The notes under the pieces: model-generated
What the model saw: only the letters and a program-made list of their open reading frames with translations
Told to the model about the DNA's origin: nothing
Databases searched by the model: none
Made by a program: the position numbers and the translations under genes
In this document: positions 33,879 to 43,662 of the stretch, in pieces
Position numbering within the stretch: the stretch's first letter is position 1
How the letters are laid out: each line of letters begins with the position of its first letter
Source: Flavobacterium denitrificans DSM 15936
GTDB lineage: Bacteria; Bacteroidota; Bacteroidia; Flavobacteriales; Flavobacteriaceae
Reading direction: 5' to 3'
DNA length: 47,800 nt
Assembly: GCF_000425445.1 (NCBI RefSeq)
Contig: NZ_KE384378.1
Coordinates: forward strand, 1-47,800

Positions 33879-33923
33879 CAAAACCGCAAATTCGAATTTC
33901 AACATTCAAACTTGCGGTTTTTT
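33879..33923. terminator. Bidirectional intrinsic terminator
   Basis: AAAACCGCAA (33879-33888) and TTGCGGTTTT (33911-33920) form a 10-bp stem with a 22-base loop. The plus strand continues to a seven-T run, and A residues at the left give a shorter U-tract on the minus strand. It separates the convergent exporter and protease genes. Confidence 0.85.
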
Positions 33924-33939
33924 TATTTTGTATTTTTAA

Positions 33940-35001
33940 TTATTGAAAATCTGAAGACTTATAATAATTCTGAAGATTTACGATAAATAGTCCTCCAGCA
34001 AAAAACTCCTTATTGATTCTGGACATCACAGGACTAATTCCGACGCTCACATTATTTATCATTTTTGGGTACGTCATATTAGAGTCATGATTAAAACCAA
34101 TGCAATGCCCAATTTCATGCGCCGTAATATCGCCCGCATCTTTGCTTATATAATCATGCAAAATATGTTCTGCATAGCCCAAAGTTGCGCCACCGCCTAA
34201 GCCCGAAACTTTATCGACTTTGCCACAATTAAAACGGGCATGGTTCAAAATATTGTTATAAGCTTTCTCTTTTTCAGCCAATGTTAAAACGGTTGTGCCA
34301 TCATTACCTATAATTTGTTCATTCAAAAATGCTTGTTTGAAATTATCCGAAACAAAAACGATTCCCATGTTCAACATTAAACCCGAAAATCGACGAATAT
34401 CTTTGGCAGTTGTGGGCATCCAATTATTGTTTGGATCATTATTTGGGTCGTAATTATGATATTTTATAGTCCATTTTAATGCTTTTAATTTTTTTAGTTT
34501 TAAGATGGTTTCATTTTCTCCCGTAAAATCAAAAGAAATTTTGGTTGTTGCAACTCCGGTGGTTTTGTATTGAGAAAGATCTACTTTTTTATTTTCAACA
34601 TCTAAAAAAACTGAAGTTCCTTCGACAAAAGGATATTTCATCGTCTGCGTGGCATGCGCTCTTATTTTTTTTATTTTGAAAAGCTGTACTTGCGCATTGC
34701 CTTCAATCGTGGCTAAAATTGTAGCATCTTCAATATCGAATGGCGCGAAATTAGAAACTTCGATTGTTTTCTCATCAATCGGTTTTACTCTTATAACTTG
34801 CGAAATACTGTAAATTCTAGCTTCTGAAGTCATTACATCCAATGCTTCATCATCTTGAAACATTAAAGTTGAATTTTGGTTTGTGTCAAATGAGACTTCT
34901 TTTGGAGCGATTTTTTCTTCTACTTTATCGTCATCATCAGATTTACTACAGGCAATAAATAATCCTAAAATAATGACTGCGCTAAAAATTCTTTTAATCA
35001 T
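33940..35001 (-). CDS. HEIGH-motif zinc metalloprotease lipoprotein (M57-like)
   Basis: This is a 353-residue lipoprotein with lipobox LFIAC (Cys18) followed by SKSDDDDK, a typical surface-export signal in this phylum. The zinc site HEIGHCIGFNH (295-305) is the extended HExxHxxGxxH of metzincins, and the wording HEIGH fits the dual-action HEIGH (M57) peptidases of Bacteroidota. A downstream methionine (around 326, SPVMSRIN) could form the Met-turn. The N-terminal 160 residues are beta-rich and likely a pro- or binding domain. The target is unknown. The gene is monocistronic. Confidence 0.88.
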   Translation of the reverse strand: MIKRIFSAVIILGLFIACSKSDDDDKVEEKIAPKEVSFDTNQNSTLMFQDDEALDVMTSEARIYSISQVIRVKPIDEKTIEVSNFAPFDIEDATILATIEGNAQVQLFKIKKIRAHATQTMKYPFVEGTSVFLDVENKKVDLSQYKTTGVATTKISFDFTGENETILKLKKLKALKWTIKYHNYDPNNDPNNNWMPTTAKDIRRFSGLMLNMGIVFVSDNFKQAFLNEQIIGNDGTTVLTLAEKEKAYNNILNHARFNCGKVDKVSGLGGGATLGYAEHILHDYISKDAGDITAHEIGHCIGFNHDSNMTYPKMINNVSVGISPVMSRINKEFFAGGLFIVNLQNYYKSSDFQ

Positions 35002-35173
35002 AAGAATAACAAGGTTTAAGGTTGATAGCAGATTTGAGTGCGATGTTAAATTACTATTTTTTCTAGCTTTAATCTACTTTAAGTAAGATTATTTTTAAAG
35101 AAAAAATGTTCTCTGCTCTATATTCTCTCCTTTTCAGCTTGCATTTCGCCATAGATTATACAAAACTAGATCA

Positions 35174-36118
35174 TCATCTAATTTGACTTATAATTTCTTC
35201 TATATGTTCTTCGTCAGTGCCACAACAGCCTCCAAATACATTTACGTGCGCAAACGAATCTTTTAACTCTTTATATGCTGCACCTAATTGTTTTGGAATT
35301 CCTCTGTCTAATTCAGTTGCTTCGTCTAATTCAGCGTGGCTTTTGCAGGATGCATTTGCTCTAAAACCTTTTATGCGTTTTGTCCAATTTTCATTTTTTC
35401 CAGCATTCAGTTCAGCTAAAAAATGTGTTGGATGCGCACAATTTATCATATAATATAAAGGCGGAATAGTGGTATTTTCGTCGATTTTTTTGATGGCTTC
35501 TTTCAAGCTCATTCCTGTCGGCAATTTGCCGTCTGTTTCTACAGTAAAGGAAATTACTGCTGGCAAACCAAAAACTGTGGCCGCACGAACAATGCCTATA
35601 ACCTCGTCAACGTAATTCATTGTTAGAGCCGAAACAAAATCAACAGGGGTTTCACTCAAAACTTTTATTTGTGCCGAATGATACAACTCAGATTCTTCAG
35701 GCGTCATGCAATTCTCAAGAACATAACCATCACCACGCGGACCAATACAACCACTGATAAGTACAGAATTAAAATCATTTGAAAATAAAGATTTTAAATC
35801 GGTCATTAAGGCAACAGCATCTTCGTTTATTGTTGCTAGAGCATTTTTTGGGTAACCAATTTTTTCAATCCAATCAGGATTTGCGCGCCATGTTGGAGTT
35901 TCTAGAATGAAATTGGTCTTATACTTTTTTGCTAAATTCAAATATCGCAAATAATAATTTTTGACAGCCTCATACCCTTCTTGGCTCTTCAATAAATCAA
36001 ACGCGGCGAAATACGGAAGATCAAATCCTTCTAAAAAGACTAAAGTTGTTTCAAGTCCACCATCGGTTAAAAACATTTCTTCAGAGGCTGTCGGCAAAGT
36101 ATTTCCACTAGTTCTCAT
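35174..36118 (-). CDS. Homocysteine S-methyltransferase family protein
   Basis: This is a 314-residue cytoplasmic enzyme of the homocysteine S-methyltransferase (Pfam S-methyl_trans) fold. It begins with FLTDGGLET, and the three zinc-binding cysteines are in INCAHP (Cys227) and GGCCGT (Cys298, Cys299). It would transfer a methyl group from S-methylmethionine, betaine or a like donor. The frame is open to a TTG at 36175, but a TATATTTG -7 box (36165-36172, minus strand) covers the start of that extension, so the ATG at 36118 is preferred. No riboswitch-like structure is seen upstream. Confidence 0.9.
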   Translation of the reverse strand: MRTSGNTLPTASEEMFLTDGGLETTLVFLEGFDLPYFAAFDLLKSQEGYEAVKNYYLRYLNLAKKYKTNFILETPTWRANPDWIEKIGYPKNALATINEDAVALMTDLKSLFSNDFNSVLISGCIGPRGDGYVLENCMTPEESELYHSAQIKVLSETPVDFVSALTMNYVDEVIGIVRAATVFGLPAVISFTVETDGKLPTGMSLKEAIKKIDENTTIPPLYYMINCAHPTHFLAELNAGKNENWTKRIKGFRANASCKSHAELDEATELDRGIPKQLGAAYKELKDSFAHVNVFGGCCGTDEEHIEEIISQIR

Positions 36119-36164
36119 TTGTTTAAATAAATATAAATTATTAAAAATCAGTACAATAACTAAA

Positions 36165-36172
36165 CAAATATA
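36165..36172 (-). promoter_or_regulatory. -7 box for the methyltransferase gene
   Basis: Minus-strand TATATTTG matches TAnnTTTG and lies 46 bases upstream of the ATG at 36118. It decides the start choice against the upstream TTG. No -33 TTG stands at the proper distance. Confidence 0.45.
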
Positions 36173-36251
36173 CAAAATTTTGAGATTGAATTATTTTAGA
36201 ACATCTTTAGAACATCAAGCCATAATTTGAACCTTTGAAAACAAAATTCAG

Positions 36252-37031
36252 TTAGGAAGACTTTTTCTTTTTGGTTTCCAAACTTGCTTTCAGCATAGTC
36301 ATTAAATCATCGTTTTGCTTGTGTACGACTTTTAATTTTGGTGCTGTTTTTTGAACTTTCCCTTTGGCTTTCTTTTTAATAATATCCAAAAGTTTTGCCG
36401 TGTATTCATCCTTAAAACCTGTAATATCAAACTTTTCAGTAAGCTGATCAATCAGCTTTTCGGCCATATCCATTTCTTTTGTCGATTTTTTAGACATTGG
36501 TGGCAACTTTAATTCATCTGTATTTCTAATTTCCTGCTCAAATCGAATTCGGTTTAAAACGATGACATTTTTATACGGTTTAAGGATAGCGAGACTTTCT
36601 TTATTTCGCAAAACAAATCGTGTTACACCAACTTTACCCGATGCTTGCAACGCATCACGAAGCAAACCATATGCATTCATTGCACCTTTATCTGGCTCTA
36701 AATAATACGGCTGTTCATAATAAATGCTTTGAATTTCTTTTTCAAAAGCAAAACTTTCAATGTCGATTGTTTTAGTTTTAGTGGCATCTGCTGCCTCAAA
36801 ATCCGAATCTTCGAGAATTACATATTTATCTTCTAATTTATAACCTTTTACAATATTCGCAAAATCCACCTCTTTGCCTGTATTTTCATTTACACGCTTA
36901 AATTTAATGTTTGCATGATCTTTTTTATCCAGCATATCCATGTCTAGAGTACTTTCTTGAACTGCCGAAAACATTTTTATGGGAATATTAATTAAGCCAA
37001 AACTCACTGAACCTGTCCATATTGATCTCAT
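36252..37031 (-). CDS. ku: Ku DNA end-binding protein (NHEJ)
   Basis: This is a 259-residue bacterial Ku homolog that forms a homodimeric ring on double-strand ends and recruits the ligase LigD. The start MRSIWTGSVSFGLINIPIKMF is nearly invariant in the family. YEQPYYLEPDKG (about 104-115), GVTRFVLRNKESLAILKP and the later DMAEKLIDQL complete the core. The C-terminal tail is lysine-rich, as usual for non-specific DNA contacts. No ligD is present in the window. The gene stands alone. Confidence 0.96.
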   Translation of the reverse strand: MRSIWTGSVSFGLINIPIKMFSAVQESTLDMDMLDKKDHANIKFKRVNENTGKEVDFANIVKGYKLEDKYVILEDSDFEAADATKTKTIDIESFAFEKEIQSIYYEQPYYLEPDKGAMNAYGLLRDALQASGKVGVTRFVLRNKESLAILKPYKNVIVLNRIRFEQEIRNTDELKLPPMSKKSTKEMDMAEKLIDQLTEKFDITGFKDEYTAKLLDIIKKKAKGKVQKTAPKLKVVHKQNDDLMTMLKASLETKKKKSS

Positions 37032-37287
37032 GATAATTCCTTTTAAAGTTGATATTCTAAATTAAATGAAATGGGGAAATTTTGTCTTATAAAATCTAAT
37101 CTGGGTTTTATAAAATAAAGATTTCAAAAAACACTTTCAAATAATTAATTTCAAATCAATTATGTCTTTTTGACCGTTGTAATTTCTCGTTAAAAATAAT
37201 ATCTTTACTCTACTATTATTGTTTGCATATTGCCTTATATCATTTTAAAAGAAATTTAATTTTAAACTAATTTCTATCGCAATTTCT

Positions 37288-38055
37288 ATGAAAAACAATT
37301 TTATCGGGATTCTTATTTTATTGCTTCCCGTAGCGATATTTGGGCAAGCTCAGGAAAAAGAAATCAATCAACAACTTCAAACCTGGGTTTCTATCAATAC
37401 CGTTACTAAATTTTCAGATCATTGGGCTGTTATTGGCGATTTTCATATTAGAAGAAATGACTTCTTGCAGGATCCTAGTTTTTATTTTATAAGAGGTGGT
37501 TTCAGTTATATTCCAAATTCAAATGTTTCGCTAACTGCAGGTTATGCGCATATGTGGCTGGCGCCTTCAAATCCAGATTGGAGCACTTTTGCAGATGAAA
37601 ATAGAATTTATCAGCAAGCACAATTAAATGCCAAAGTTGCCAATGTGAGTATCTTGCAACGTTTAAGAAATGAGCAACGATGGCAAGAAAAAATAGTTGC
37701 TGACAAACCCAGTGGCGATTGGCGTTTTACCAATAGAATTCGTTATTTGATGAGTTTTACTTTCCGAATTTCTGATAATGAATCTTGGCCGTCAATGGTG
37801 CTTTCAGATGAAATCTTGCTACAATTTGGAGAAGAAGCTGTTTACAATACGTTTGATCAGAATCGTTTTTTCATTGGAATCAAAAAAACAATCAACCCAA
37901 AATGGAGTTACGATTTCGGGTATATGAACCTTTATCAGCAAAAGTATTCGGGTTACCAATATGATATGAATCATACCATTAGATTGTTTTTTTACCTGAA
38001 TACCAGCATCCGAAAAAAGGCGCCTTCAACAATTGAAAATTCAGGCGACGAGTAA
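37288..38055 (+). CDS. DUF2490-type outer-membrane protein
   Basis: This is a 255-residue protein with a signal peptide (1-19, ending in IFGQ). The rest consists of amphipathic beta strands (for example YFIRGGFSYIPN, VSLTAGYAHMWL, YDFGYMNLYQQKY, TIRLFFYLN), as in small outer-membrane barrels. The WAVIGDFHIRR and late DQNRFFIGIKK are the usual marks of DUF2490 proteins as I recall them. Function is unknown. It is encoded alone and ends at a strong terminator shared with the convergent dehydrogenase. Confidence 0.82.
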   Translation: MKNNFIGILILLLPVAIFGQAQEKEINQQLQTWVSINTVTKFSDHWAVIGDFHIRRNDFLQDPSFYFIRGGFSYIPNSNVSLTAGYAHMWLAPSNPDWSTFADENRIYQQAQLNAKVANVSILQRLRNEQRWQEKIVADKPSGDWRFTNRIRYLMSFTFRISDNESWPSMVLSDEILLQFGEEAVYNTFDQNRFFIGIKKTINPKWSYDFGYMNLYQQKYSGYQYDMNHTIRLFFYLNTSIRKKAPSTIENSGDE

Positions 38056-38090
38056 ACTAATCTCTTTAAAAAAATCAATTTTCTTAAAAT

Positions 38091-38126
38091 AAAAACGCTG
38101 TTGGAAAATTTTTCAACAGCGTTTTT
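38091..38126. terminator. Bidirectional intrinsic terminator
   Basis: AAAAACGCTGTTG (38091-38103) pairs perfectly with CAACAGCGTTTTT (38114-38126), a 13-bp stem with a 10-base loop flanked by A5 and T5. It serves both the DUF2490 gene and the convergent dehydrogenase gene. Confidence 0.9.
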
Positions 38127-38132
38127 ATCTTT

Positions 38133-39368
38133 TTATTTTTTATCAATTTTATACAGTCGACCTTGATCTGTAACGGCATAAAGCGCGCCGTCACTGCCTT
38201 GCGTAATATCTCTGAATCGCTGATTTTCGGAAGCCAAAAGTCGTTCTTCACCAACAACTTTATTGTTCTCAATTGCCAACCTTACAATATGCATACCGCT
38301 TAAAGCACCAATAAACAAATTGTTTTCCCATTCCGGAACTCTTGTGCCGGTATAAAAAGTCATACCACTTGGCGAAACAACAGGATCCCAATAATAAACA
38401 GGCTGTTCCATACCGCTTTGTTGCTGAATCCCTGCTCCTACTTTTTCACCGCTATATTCAATTCCGTACGTAATAGTTGGCCAGCCAAAATTTGCTCCTG
38501 CTTTTAATCTATTGATTTCATCACCACCACGCGGACCGTGTTCGCTTTCCCAAATTTCTCCCGTAACAGGATGAATGGCTAATCCTTGCGGATTCCTATG
38601 TCCTATACTATATAATTCTGGCAATGCTCCAGTTCCTGTAAAAACAGGATTTCCAGACGCTGGTTGTCCTTCTTTTGTTAATCGTATTATTTTTCCAAGG
38701 CCAGATGCAACAGATTGTGCTAATGGTCTAGTTTCTAAGACAGAACGTTCACCGGTACTTACAACAAGATTACCTGTCTTGTCAAAAAGGATTCTTCCAC
38801 CGTAATGCAGATTGCTTGGATTAGCGGGTTTTGCTCGATAAATTACCGTTGCACCTTCAATTGTTTTTTCATCAGCCGAAAGTTTTCCTTTGGCTACTGC
38901 TGTGTTATTTCCACCTGTTGTAGATTCAGAAAAAACCCAATAAATCATTTTATTTGACGCAAAATCTGGATCAAGGCACAAACCTAGCAAGCCACCCTGA
39001 CCAGAAGCATTCACTGCTGGAAGTCCTGTAATTGGATTACTGACTACTCCTTCGGTTGTCACAATACGCATTTGTCCGGCTTTCTCAGTAATTAAAAGTC
39101 GGCCATCTGGAAGCATTTTTACGCCCCACGGATTAGCTAATGCACTAGTTATCACAACTCCCTGAAAACTTGTATTGGTTTTAACGCCACTAATTCTAGT
39201 TTGTCCGGCAAATGCAGGCGTGTAAGAACTATTCGGATCGTTTGTTTCAACCGGATCAGTAACTGTTCCTGGATCTGCCGGATTATCTTTGTCATTTGAA
39301 CAGCTGGAACAACTTAAAGAAATTGAGAATATCGTAAGAAGCGCTAACGAGCAGGTTATCTTTTTCAT
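38133..39368 (-). CDS. PQQ-dependent sugar dehydrogenase lipoprotein
   Basis: This is a 411-residue six-bladed beta-propeller protein of the soluble aldose sugar dehydrogenase (YliI/GdhB) family. The signal peptide ends in a Cys-rich SLSCSSCSNDKD, so it is probably a lipoprotein. Family marks are LANPWGVKMLPDGRLLITEKAG split over blade 1, GQGGLLGLCLDPDF, HYGGRILFD with the candidate catalytic histidine, GHRNPQGLA, SEHGPRGGDEIN and YTG at the late blades. These would bind PQQ and calcium and oxidise aldoses. No PQQ biosynthesis gene is seen, so cofactor would come from outside or from elsewhere in the genome. Confidence 0.92.
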   Translation of the reverse strand: MKKITCSLALLTIFSISLSCSSCSNDKDNPADPGTVTDPVETNDPNSSYTPAFAGQTRISGVKTNTSFQGVVITSALANPWGVKMLPDGRLLITEKAGQMRIVTTEGVVSNPITGLPAVNASGQGGLLGLCLDPDFASNKMIYWVFSESTTGGNNTAVAKGKLSADEKTIEGATVIYRAKPANPSNLHYGGRILFDKTGNLVVSTGERSVLETRPLAQSVASGLGKIIRLTKEGQPASGNPVFTGTGALPELYSIGHRNPQGLAIHPVTGEIWESEHGPRGGDEINRLKAGANFGWPTITYGIEYSGEKVGAGIQQQSGMEQPVYYWDPVVSPSGMTFYTGTRVPEWENNLFIGALSGMHIVRLAIENNKVVGEERLLASENQRFRDITQGSDGALYAVTDQGRLYKIDKK

Positions 39369-39573
39369 CTTATTTGATTATTTAAAATTAAAAAAACAGT
39401 TTTGGGTAATGTCATTCAAATTTCTTAAATAAAAATGAGAATAATTTTACACAATTCTCAAAAGAGTTTACAGAATTATAGCTTATAACGCTAAAAACCA
39501 ACAAAGTATTTCATTTAAAATCAATTTAAAAGTAATCATTTTATTTCCTAAATTAGTTTTAAAATTAAAAGCT

Positions 39574-40467
39574 ATGGACAAAATAACCAAGGAAGACATA
39601 AGTCAGGAAGTGTTTGATTTATATGATGACTATGCGCACAACAAAATTGACCGTCGTATATTTATTGAAAAACTATCCATTTTTGCGGTTGGAACACTTA
39701 CTCTTCCATCGCTTTTAAGCTTTATGACACCAAATTATGTCGACAGCATTTTAATTCAACCCACAGATCCAAGATTAAAAACAGGCTATATTAATTATGA
39801 TTCTCCAAAAGGTGGAGGAAGCATCAAAGGCCTTTTGTCACAACCAGCAGAGACTAAAAAGAAACTTCCGGGAATAATCGTTGTTCACGAAAATCGAGGA
39901 CTTAATCCTTATATCGAAGATGTGGGAAGAAGAGCCGCAATTGAAGGTTTCATTACACTGGCGCCAGATGCATTATCTCCATTAGGAGGTTATCCCGGCA
40001 ATGACGATGCGGGAAGAGAATTACAAAAGAAGCGCACACGCGAGGAAATGCTTGAAGATTTTATCGCCGCATTTGAATATCTAAAATCCCATAAGGACTG
40101 CAATGGTTATGTGGGCGTTGTTGGTTTTTGCTTTGGCGGATGGATTTCAAATATGATGGCGGTTAAACTACCAGATCTAAAAGCTGCGGTTCCTTATTAT
40201 GGCGGACAACCAACCGCCGAAGAAGCAGACAAAGTTAAAACGCCTTTAATGTTGCACTACGCAGGTCTAGATACACGTGTAAATGACGGCTGGCCAGCTT
40301 TTGAAGCAATCCTCAACAAAAACAAAGTAGAACATACTGCCTACTTTTATCCTAATGTAAATCATGGCTTTCATAATAATACAACACCAAGATATGATGA
40401 ACCTGCCGCGACTTTATCATGGACTAGAACGATTGATTTTTTTAAACTGAAATTGAAAAAGAAATAA
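39574..40467 (+). CDS. Dienelactone hydrolase family protein
   Basis: This is a 297-residue alpha/beta hydrolase of the dienelactone hydrolase type with the cysteine nucleophile in GFCFGG (Cys186), Asp233 (GLDTRVN) and His264 (VNHGFHN). The HENRGL motif (105-110) carries the usual glutamate-arginine pair. The N-terminal 50 residues hold DRRIFIEKLSIFAVG followed by a hydrophobic stretch, a TAT-like or anchor segment with a lone RR, common in this branch. It probably works outside the cytoplasm on an unknown lactone or ester. It is divergent from the sugar dehydrogenase. Confidence 0.9.
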   Translation: MDKITKEDISQEVFDLYDDYAHNKIDRRIFIEKLSIFAVGTLTLPSLLSFMTPNYVDSILIQPTDPRLKTGYINYDSPKGGGSIKGLLSQPAETKKKLPGIIVVHENRGLNPYIEDVGRRAAIEGFITLAPDALSPLGGYPGNDDAGRELQKKRTREEMLEDFIAAFEYLKSHKDCNGYVGVVGFCFGGWISNMMAVKLPDLKAAVPYYGGQPTAEEADKVKTPLMLHYAGLDTRVNDGWPAFEAILNKNKVEHTAYFYPNVNHGFHNNTTPRYDEPAATLSWTRTIDFFKLKLKKK

Positions 40468-40557
40468 AACATAGGTATCTAAAAATCAATTTTATCTATA
40501 AAGTTTGGTGTGAAACTCTGCTGAATTAAGCTTAATTTTGCACCAAATTATATTAAG

Positions 40558-41274
40558 ATGAATCTGTACGAGCTTACCGTAAACGATACCGAAAAAATTG
40601 CCATTCAAGATCTATTTTTTAGCGCAGAAAACAAGGCTATTTTAGAACAAACAATAAAAGAGCACCGCTATATTGACGATCTAAAAAAATACAATCTTCA
40701 TGTTGACAATAAAATACTGCTTTACGGGCAATCTGGCTGTGGGAAAACGACAACCGCAAAAGCTATTGCCACGGCATTGAACAAAGAAATTATCATTGTG
40801 AATTTGAGCACGATTATCAATGCGAAAATCGGCGAAACTTCAAAAAATGTCAAAGCGCTGTTTGATAAAGCGGCTCGCGAAAATGCAGTTTTGTTTTTGG
40901 ATGAATTTGACCAAATTGCCAAAAGCCGTGAAAACGATGACAAGGATGTTGCTGAAATGAAACGTTTGGTCAATACAATCATTCAGTTAATTGATTATTT
41001 TCCTACAAATTCACTACTTATTGCTGCCACAAATTTTTATAACAGCATCGATACTGCCTTGTTAAGAAGGTTTCAAATCAAGCTAAATTTTGAAATGCCA
41101 AATGAAAGGCAATTAGATCTTTACTATGACAAGATTCTTAACGCATTTCCTATTCATCTGCAGGATATTCCCCGCAAATATTGTATTTCATATGCCGAGG
41201 TTAAAGATTATGTAAACACCACTATGAAAGGTTTAATTATTGCCGAATTGGAAGTTTTGCAAAAACAATTCTAA
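40558..41274 (+). CDS. Stand-alone AAA ATPase
   Basis: This is a 238-residue AAA-family ATPase. Walker A is GQSGCGKT (57-64), Walker B VLFLDEFDQ (111-119), sensor 1 around IAATNF (155-160) and paired arginines (170-171, LLRRF) fit the arginine finger. The closest familiar relatives are FtsH/Cdc48-like AAA domains of the ATPase-family protein often seen in mobile or abortive systems. No protease, nuclease or other effector is fused, and the short helical N-terminus (1-50) has no known domain. The neighbours (dienelactone hydrolase, kinase) do not explain it. Function unknown. Confidence 0.88.
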   Translation: MNLYELTVNDTEKIAIQDLFFSAENKAILEQTIKEHRYIDDLKKYNLHVDNKILLYGQSGCGKTTTAKAIATALNKEIIIVNLSTIINAKIGETSKNVKALFDKAARENAVLFLDEFDQIAKSRENDDKDVAEMKRLVNTIIQLIDYFPTNSLLIAATNFYNSIDTALLRRFQIKLNFEMPNERQLDLYYDKILNAFPIHLQDIPRKYCISYAEVKDYVNTTMKGLIIAELEVLQKQF

Positions 41275-41447
41275 ATCTCTGGCAGATAATTATATCACAA
41301 TTTACCCCAAAAAGTTGAATTAAAATCAATCCTTTTTAATCCATTTGTAGTACTTTTAAGCGCAAATTAAAATTCATAATTTATTATAAAACCCAAATTT
41401 ACAAGACTTTAACAAAGCTCTTGCTATTTAGAGTGCAGATTAAAATT

Positions 41448-43631
41448 ATGGTGGCTTATTTCAAAAGACTTCATTTCTGGATGTTCTTGTTCTTTTCTTT
41501 TTCGGCTCTGGCGCAGCTGGAAAACGGAAAGAAAACACTTGTGCATAAAAATACAATTCTAAGTCCTGAAGAAAAAAACATAAAGGAACTCTACGCCTTA
41601 TACAATAAAGGCGCTGAAAAAAAGGCGTACAGCAAAGCACATTCGATGTTAAAATCATCTATCAGCAATCGATCTACGGCTTCTGCTGACTTGCTTTTGG
41701 CTTATTATTTTAACAAAAGAGCTCTTGTCGATTCTTCTCTTTACTATACCAGACAAGCTTTAAAATTTAATACAACTCCAAATGATTCGCTCAAAAACCG
41801 ACTTTTTAGTTTGGGTTATAATTTGATGGCACTCAATTACAAAAAACGCGGTTTGCTTGAAGAGAGCAAAAAATGGCATATTAAAGGAATTGAAGTTTCT
41901 CAAAAATACAACGAGAAAAATCTCTATTACACACACACGCACGGTTTGGCGAAAACATACAGCGATTTGGGCAATTATAAAAAAGCTTTAGAACTTTTTA
42001 AAAAATGCCTCGAATACAAAGAAGATGACGAAATTGTTCTAGGAAGCTGCATCAATATTGGTGATATTTATTCGGAATTGAAGGAATATGAAAATGCCAA
42101 CTTTTATTATAAAAAGGGAAAAACACTTTGCGAAAAAACGAATAACAATCAAGGTAGAGCCGTTATTTTGCTTGGGCTTGGAACAAATTATCAACTACAG
42201 CACAAACTTGATGAAGCTTTAAAAATGTATCAGGAAGCGGTTGTGATAGCCGACAAAAGTGAACTGAACCAAATTGCAGTAATCGCCCGCGGAAATGTTG
42301 CCGATGTTTATATTGATCAAAAAAAATACAGCGAAGCAAAACTCATTTTTTCTGAAGGAATTCAGAAGGCAGTTCAATTTGGTTTTCTTCAGGATCAAAT
42401 TCATTTTTATGATGAACTTCGAAAGATTGCTGTTGCACAGGACGACTATAAAAATGCTTACAATTATTTAGGAAAATCAAATCAGATTAAGGATTCTATT
42501 AATAATCTTCAGAAAAGGAAAGAGATAAGTGAGCTCGAAATCAAATACAATACTTCTGAAAAAGAAAAAGCAATAAAACAGCTTGAATTTGAAAACGAAA
42601 CTAAAAAACTGACTGTTGCGAATCAAGCTGAAGCTTTAAAAAATATGGAGCTTCGGGAAGAAATCACAAAGAAAATAAATGAAAACACCATATTGTTTTT
42701 ACAAAATTCTGGCGACAAAAAACGACATGAAATTTCGCTTCTAAAAAAAGATCAGCAATTAAAAACACTTGAAATTTCGCAACAAAAGAAAAACAGATCT
42801 TTTACGATTTTAGCCTTCCTTATTATCTTAATTCCAATTGCCGGAGTTTCATTTCAATACCGAAATCGCTTGAAAAACCAGCGTTTGCTAAATGCAAAAC
42901 AAATTGAAATCAGTACACAAAGAATCGATGGAATTTTAAAAGACCAGGAACTAAAATTAATAAAAGCTTCAATTAGCAGTCAAGACAAAGAACGTGAACG
43001 CATCTCGCAGGAACTACATGACAGCATTGGCGGTAATTTGGCAGCAATAAAACTGCAGTTAAACAATTTAAGCAAATCGAATTTGTCAAATGTAGAAAAC
43101 CTCAGCACGCAACTTGATGAAACCTATCAGCAGGTTAGGAATTTAGCACATAATTTGATTCCGAAGAAATTCAGCAATCATAAATTTTGCGAAGTTTTAG
43201 AGTCCTATTTGAATAACATCAGCGAAGCCAGCAAAATTAAAATTTCATTTACGACATATCCTAAAACAGCAATAAATGCAATGGATGAAACCATTCAAAT
43301 TGAAAGCTTTAAAATTGTTCAGGAACTTTTGACGAATACTATAAAGCATGCAAAGGCGTCCAATATAGAGTTGCAATTTAACCTCATCGATAATTCTTTG
43401 AATATTTTATTTGAAGATAACGGTATTGGTTTTAATACCGAAAATTACTCTCGAGGCATCGGTTTTATTAACTTAGAAGCGAGAATTGCGAAGCTGGACG
43501 GAACTTTTGCCTTGGATTCAAAACTAAAAAGAGGAACAATTGCTAACATTGAAATTCCGATTTTGGAACATTCTACTGTCAAGAAAAATCCAGTTCAGGG
43601 AATTCAGATAAAAAATAAGCTTATTAATTAA
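41448..43631 (+). CDS. TPR sensor histidine kinase (HisKA_3 type)
   Basis: This is a 727-residue sensor kinase of the NarX/DesK branch. Numbering is from the ATG at 41448; an in-frame TTG at 41421 is less likely because the ATG gives a clean signal peptide (1-23, ending in SALAQ). A long TPR region (about 45-360) is exported. A coiled coil follows, then a membrane span (about 451-469). The HisKA_3 helix has ERISQELHDSIGGNLAAIK with His524, and the ATPase domain has ELLTNTIKHA and DNGIGF (657-662). The response-regulator gene follows after 31 bp, so the two form an operon. Confidence 0.93.
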   Translation: MVAYFKRLHFWMFLFFSFSALAQLENGKKTLVHKNTILSPEEKNIKELYALYNKGAEKKAYSKAHSMLKSSISNRSTASADLLLAYYFNKRALVDSSLYYTRQALKFNTTPNDSLKNRLFSLGYNLMALNYKKRGLLEESKKWHIKGIEVSQKYNEKNLYYTHTHGLAKTYSDLGNYKKALELFKKCLEYKEDDEIVLGSCINIGDIYSELKEYENANFYYKKGKTLCEKTNNNQGRAVILLGLGTNYQLQHKLDEALKMYQEAVVIADKSELNQIAVIARGNVADVYIDQKKYSEAKLIFSEGIQKAVQFGFLQDQIHFYDELRKIAVAQDDYKNAYNYLGKSNQIKDSINNLQKRKEISELEIKYNTSEKEKAIKQLEFENETKKLTVANQAEALKNMELREEITKKINENTILFLQNSGDKKRHEISLLKKDQQLKTLEISQQKKNRSFTILAFLIILIPIAGVSFQYRNRLKNQRLLNAKQIEISTQRIDGILKDQELKLIKASISSQDKERERISQELHDSIGGNLAAIKLQLNNLSKSNLSNVENLSTQLDETYQQVRNLAHNLIPKKFSNHKFCEVLESYLNNISEASKIKISFTTYPKTAINAMDETIQIESFKIVQELLTNTIKHAKASNIELQFNLIDNSLNILFEDNGIGFNTENYSRGIGFINLEARIAKLDGTFALDSKLKRGTIANIEIPILEHSTVKKNPVQGIQIKNKLIN

Positions 43632-43662
43632 TAATCCGATTTTAACCCAAACACTATTGAAA

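Noticed and set aside
36119..36251. Riboswitch before the methyltransferase gene
   Set aside because: The sequence is AT-rich without a stable multi-stem structure or known SAM or cobalamin riboswitch motifs.
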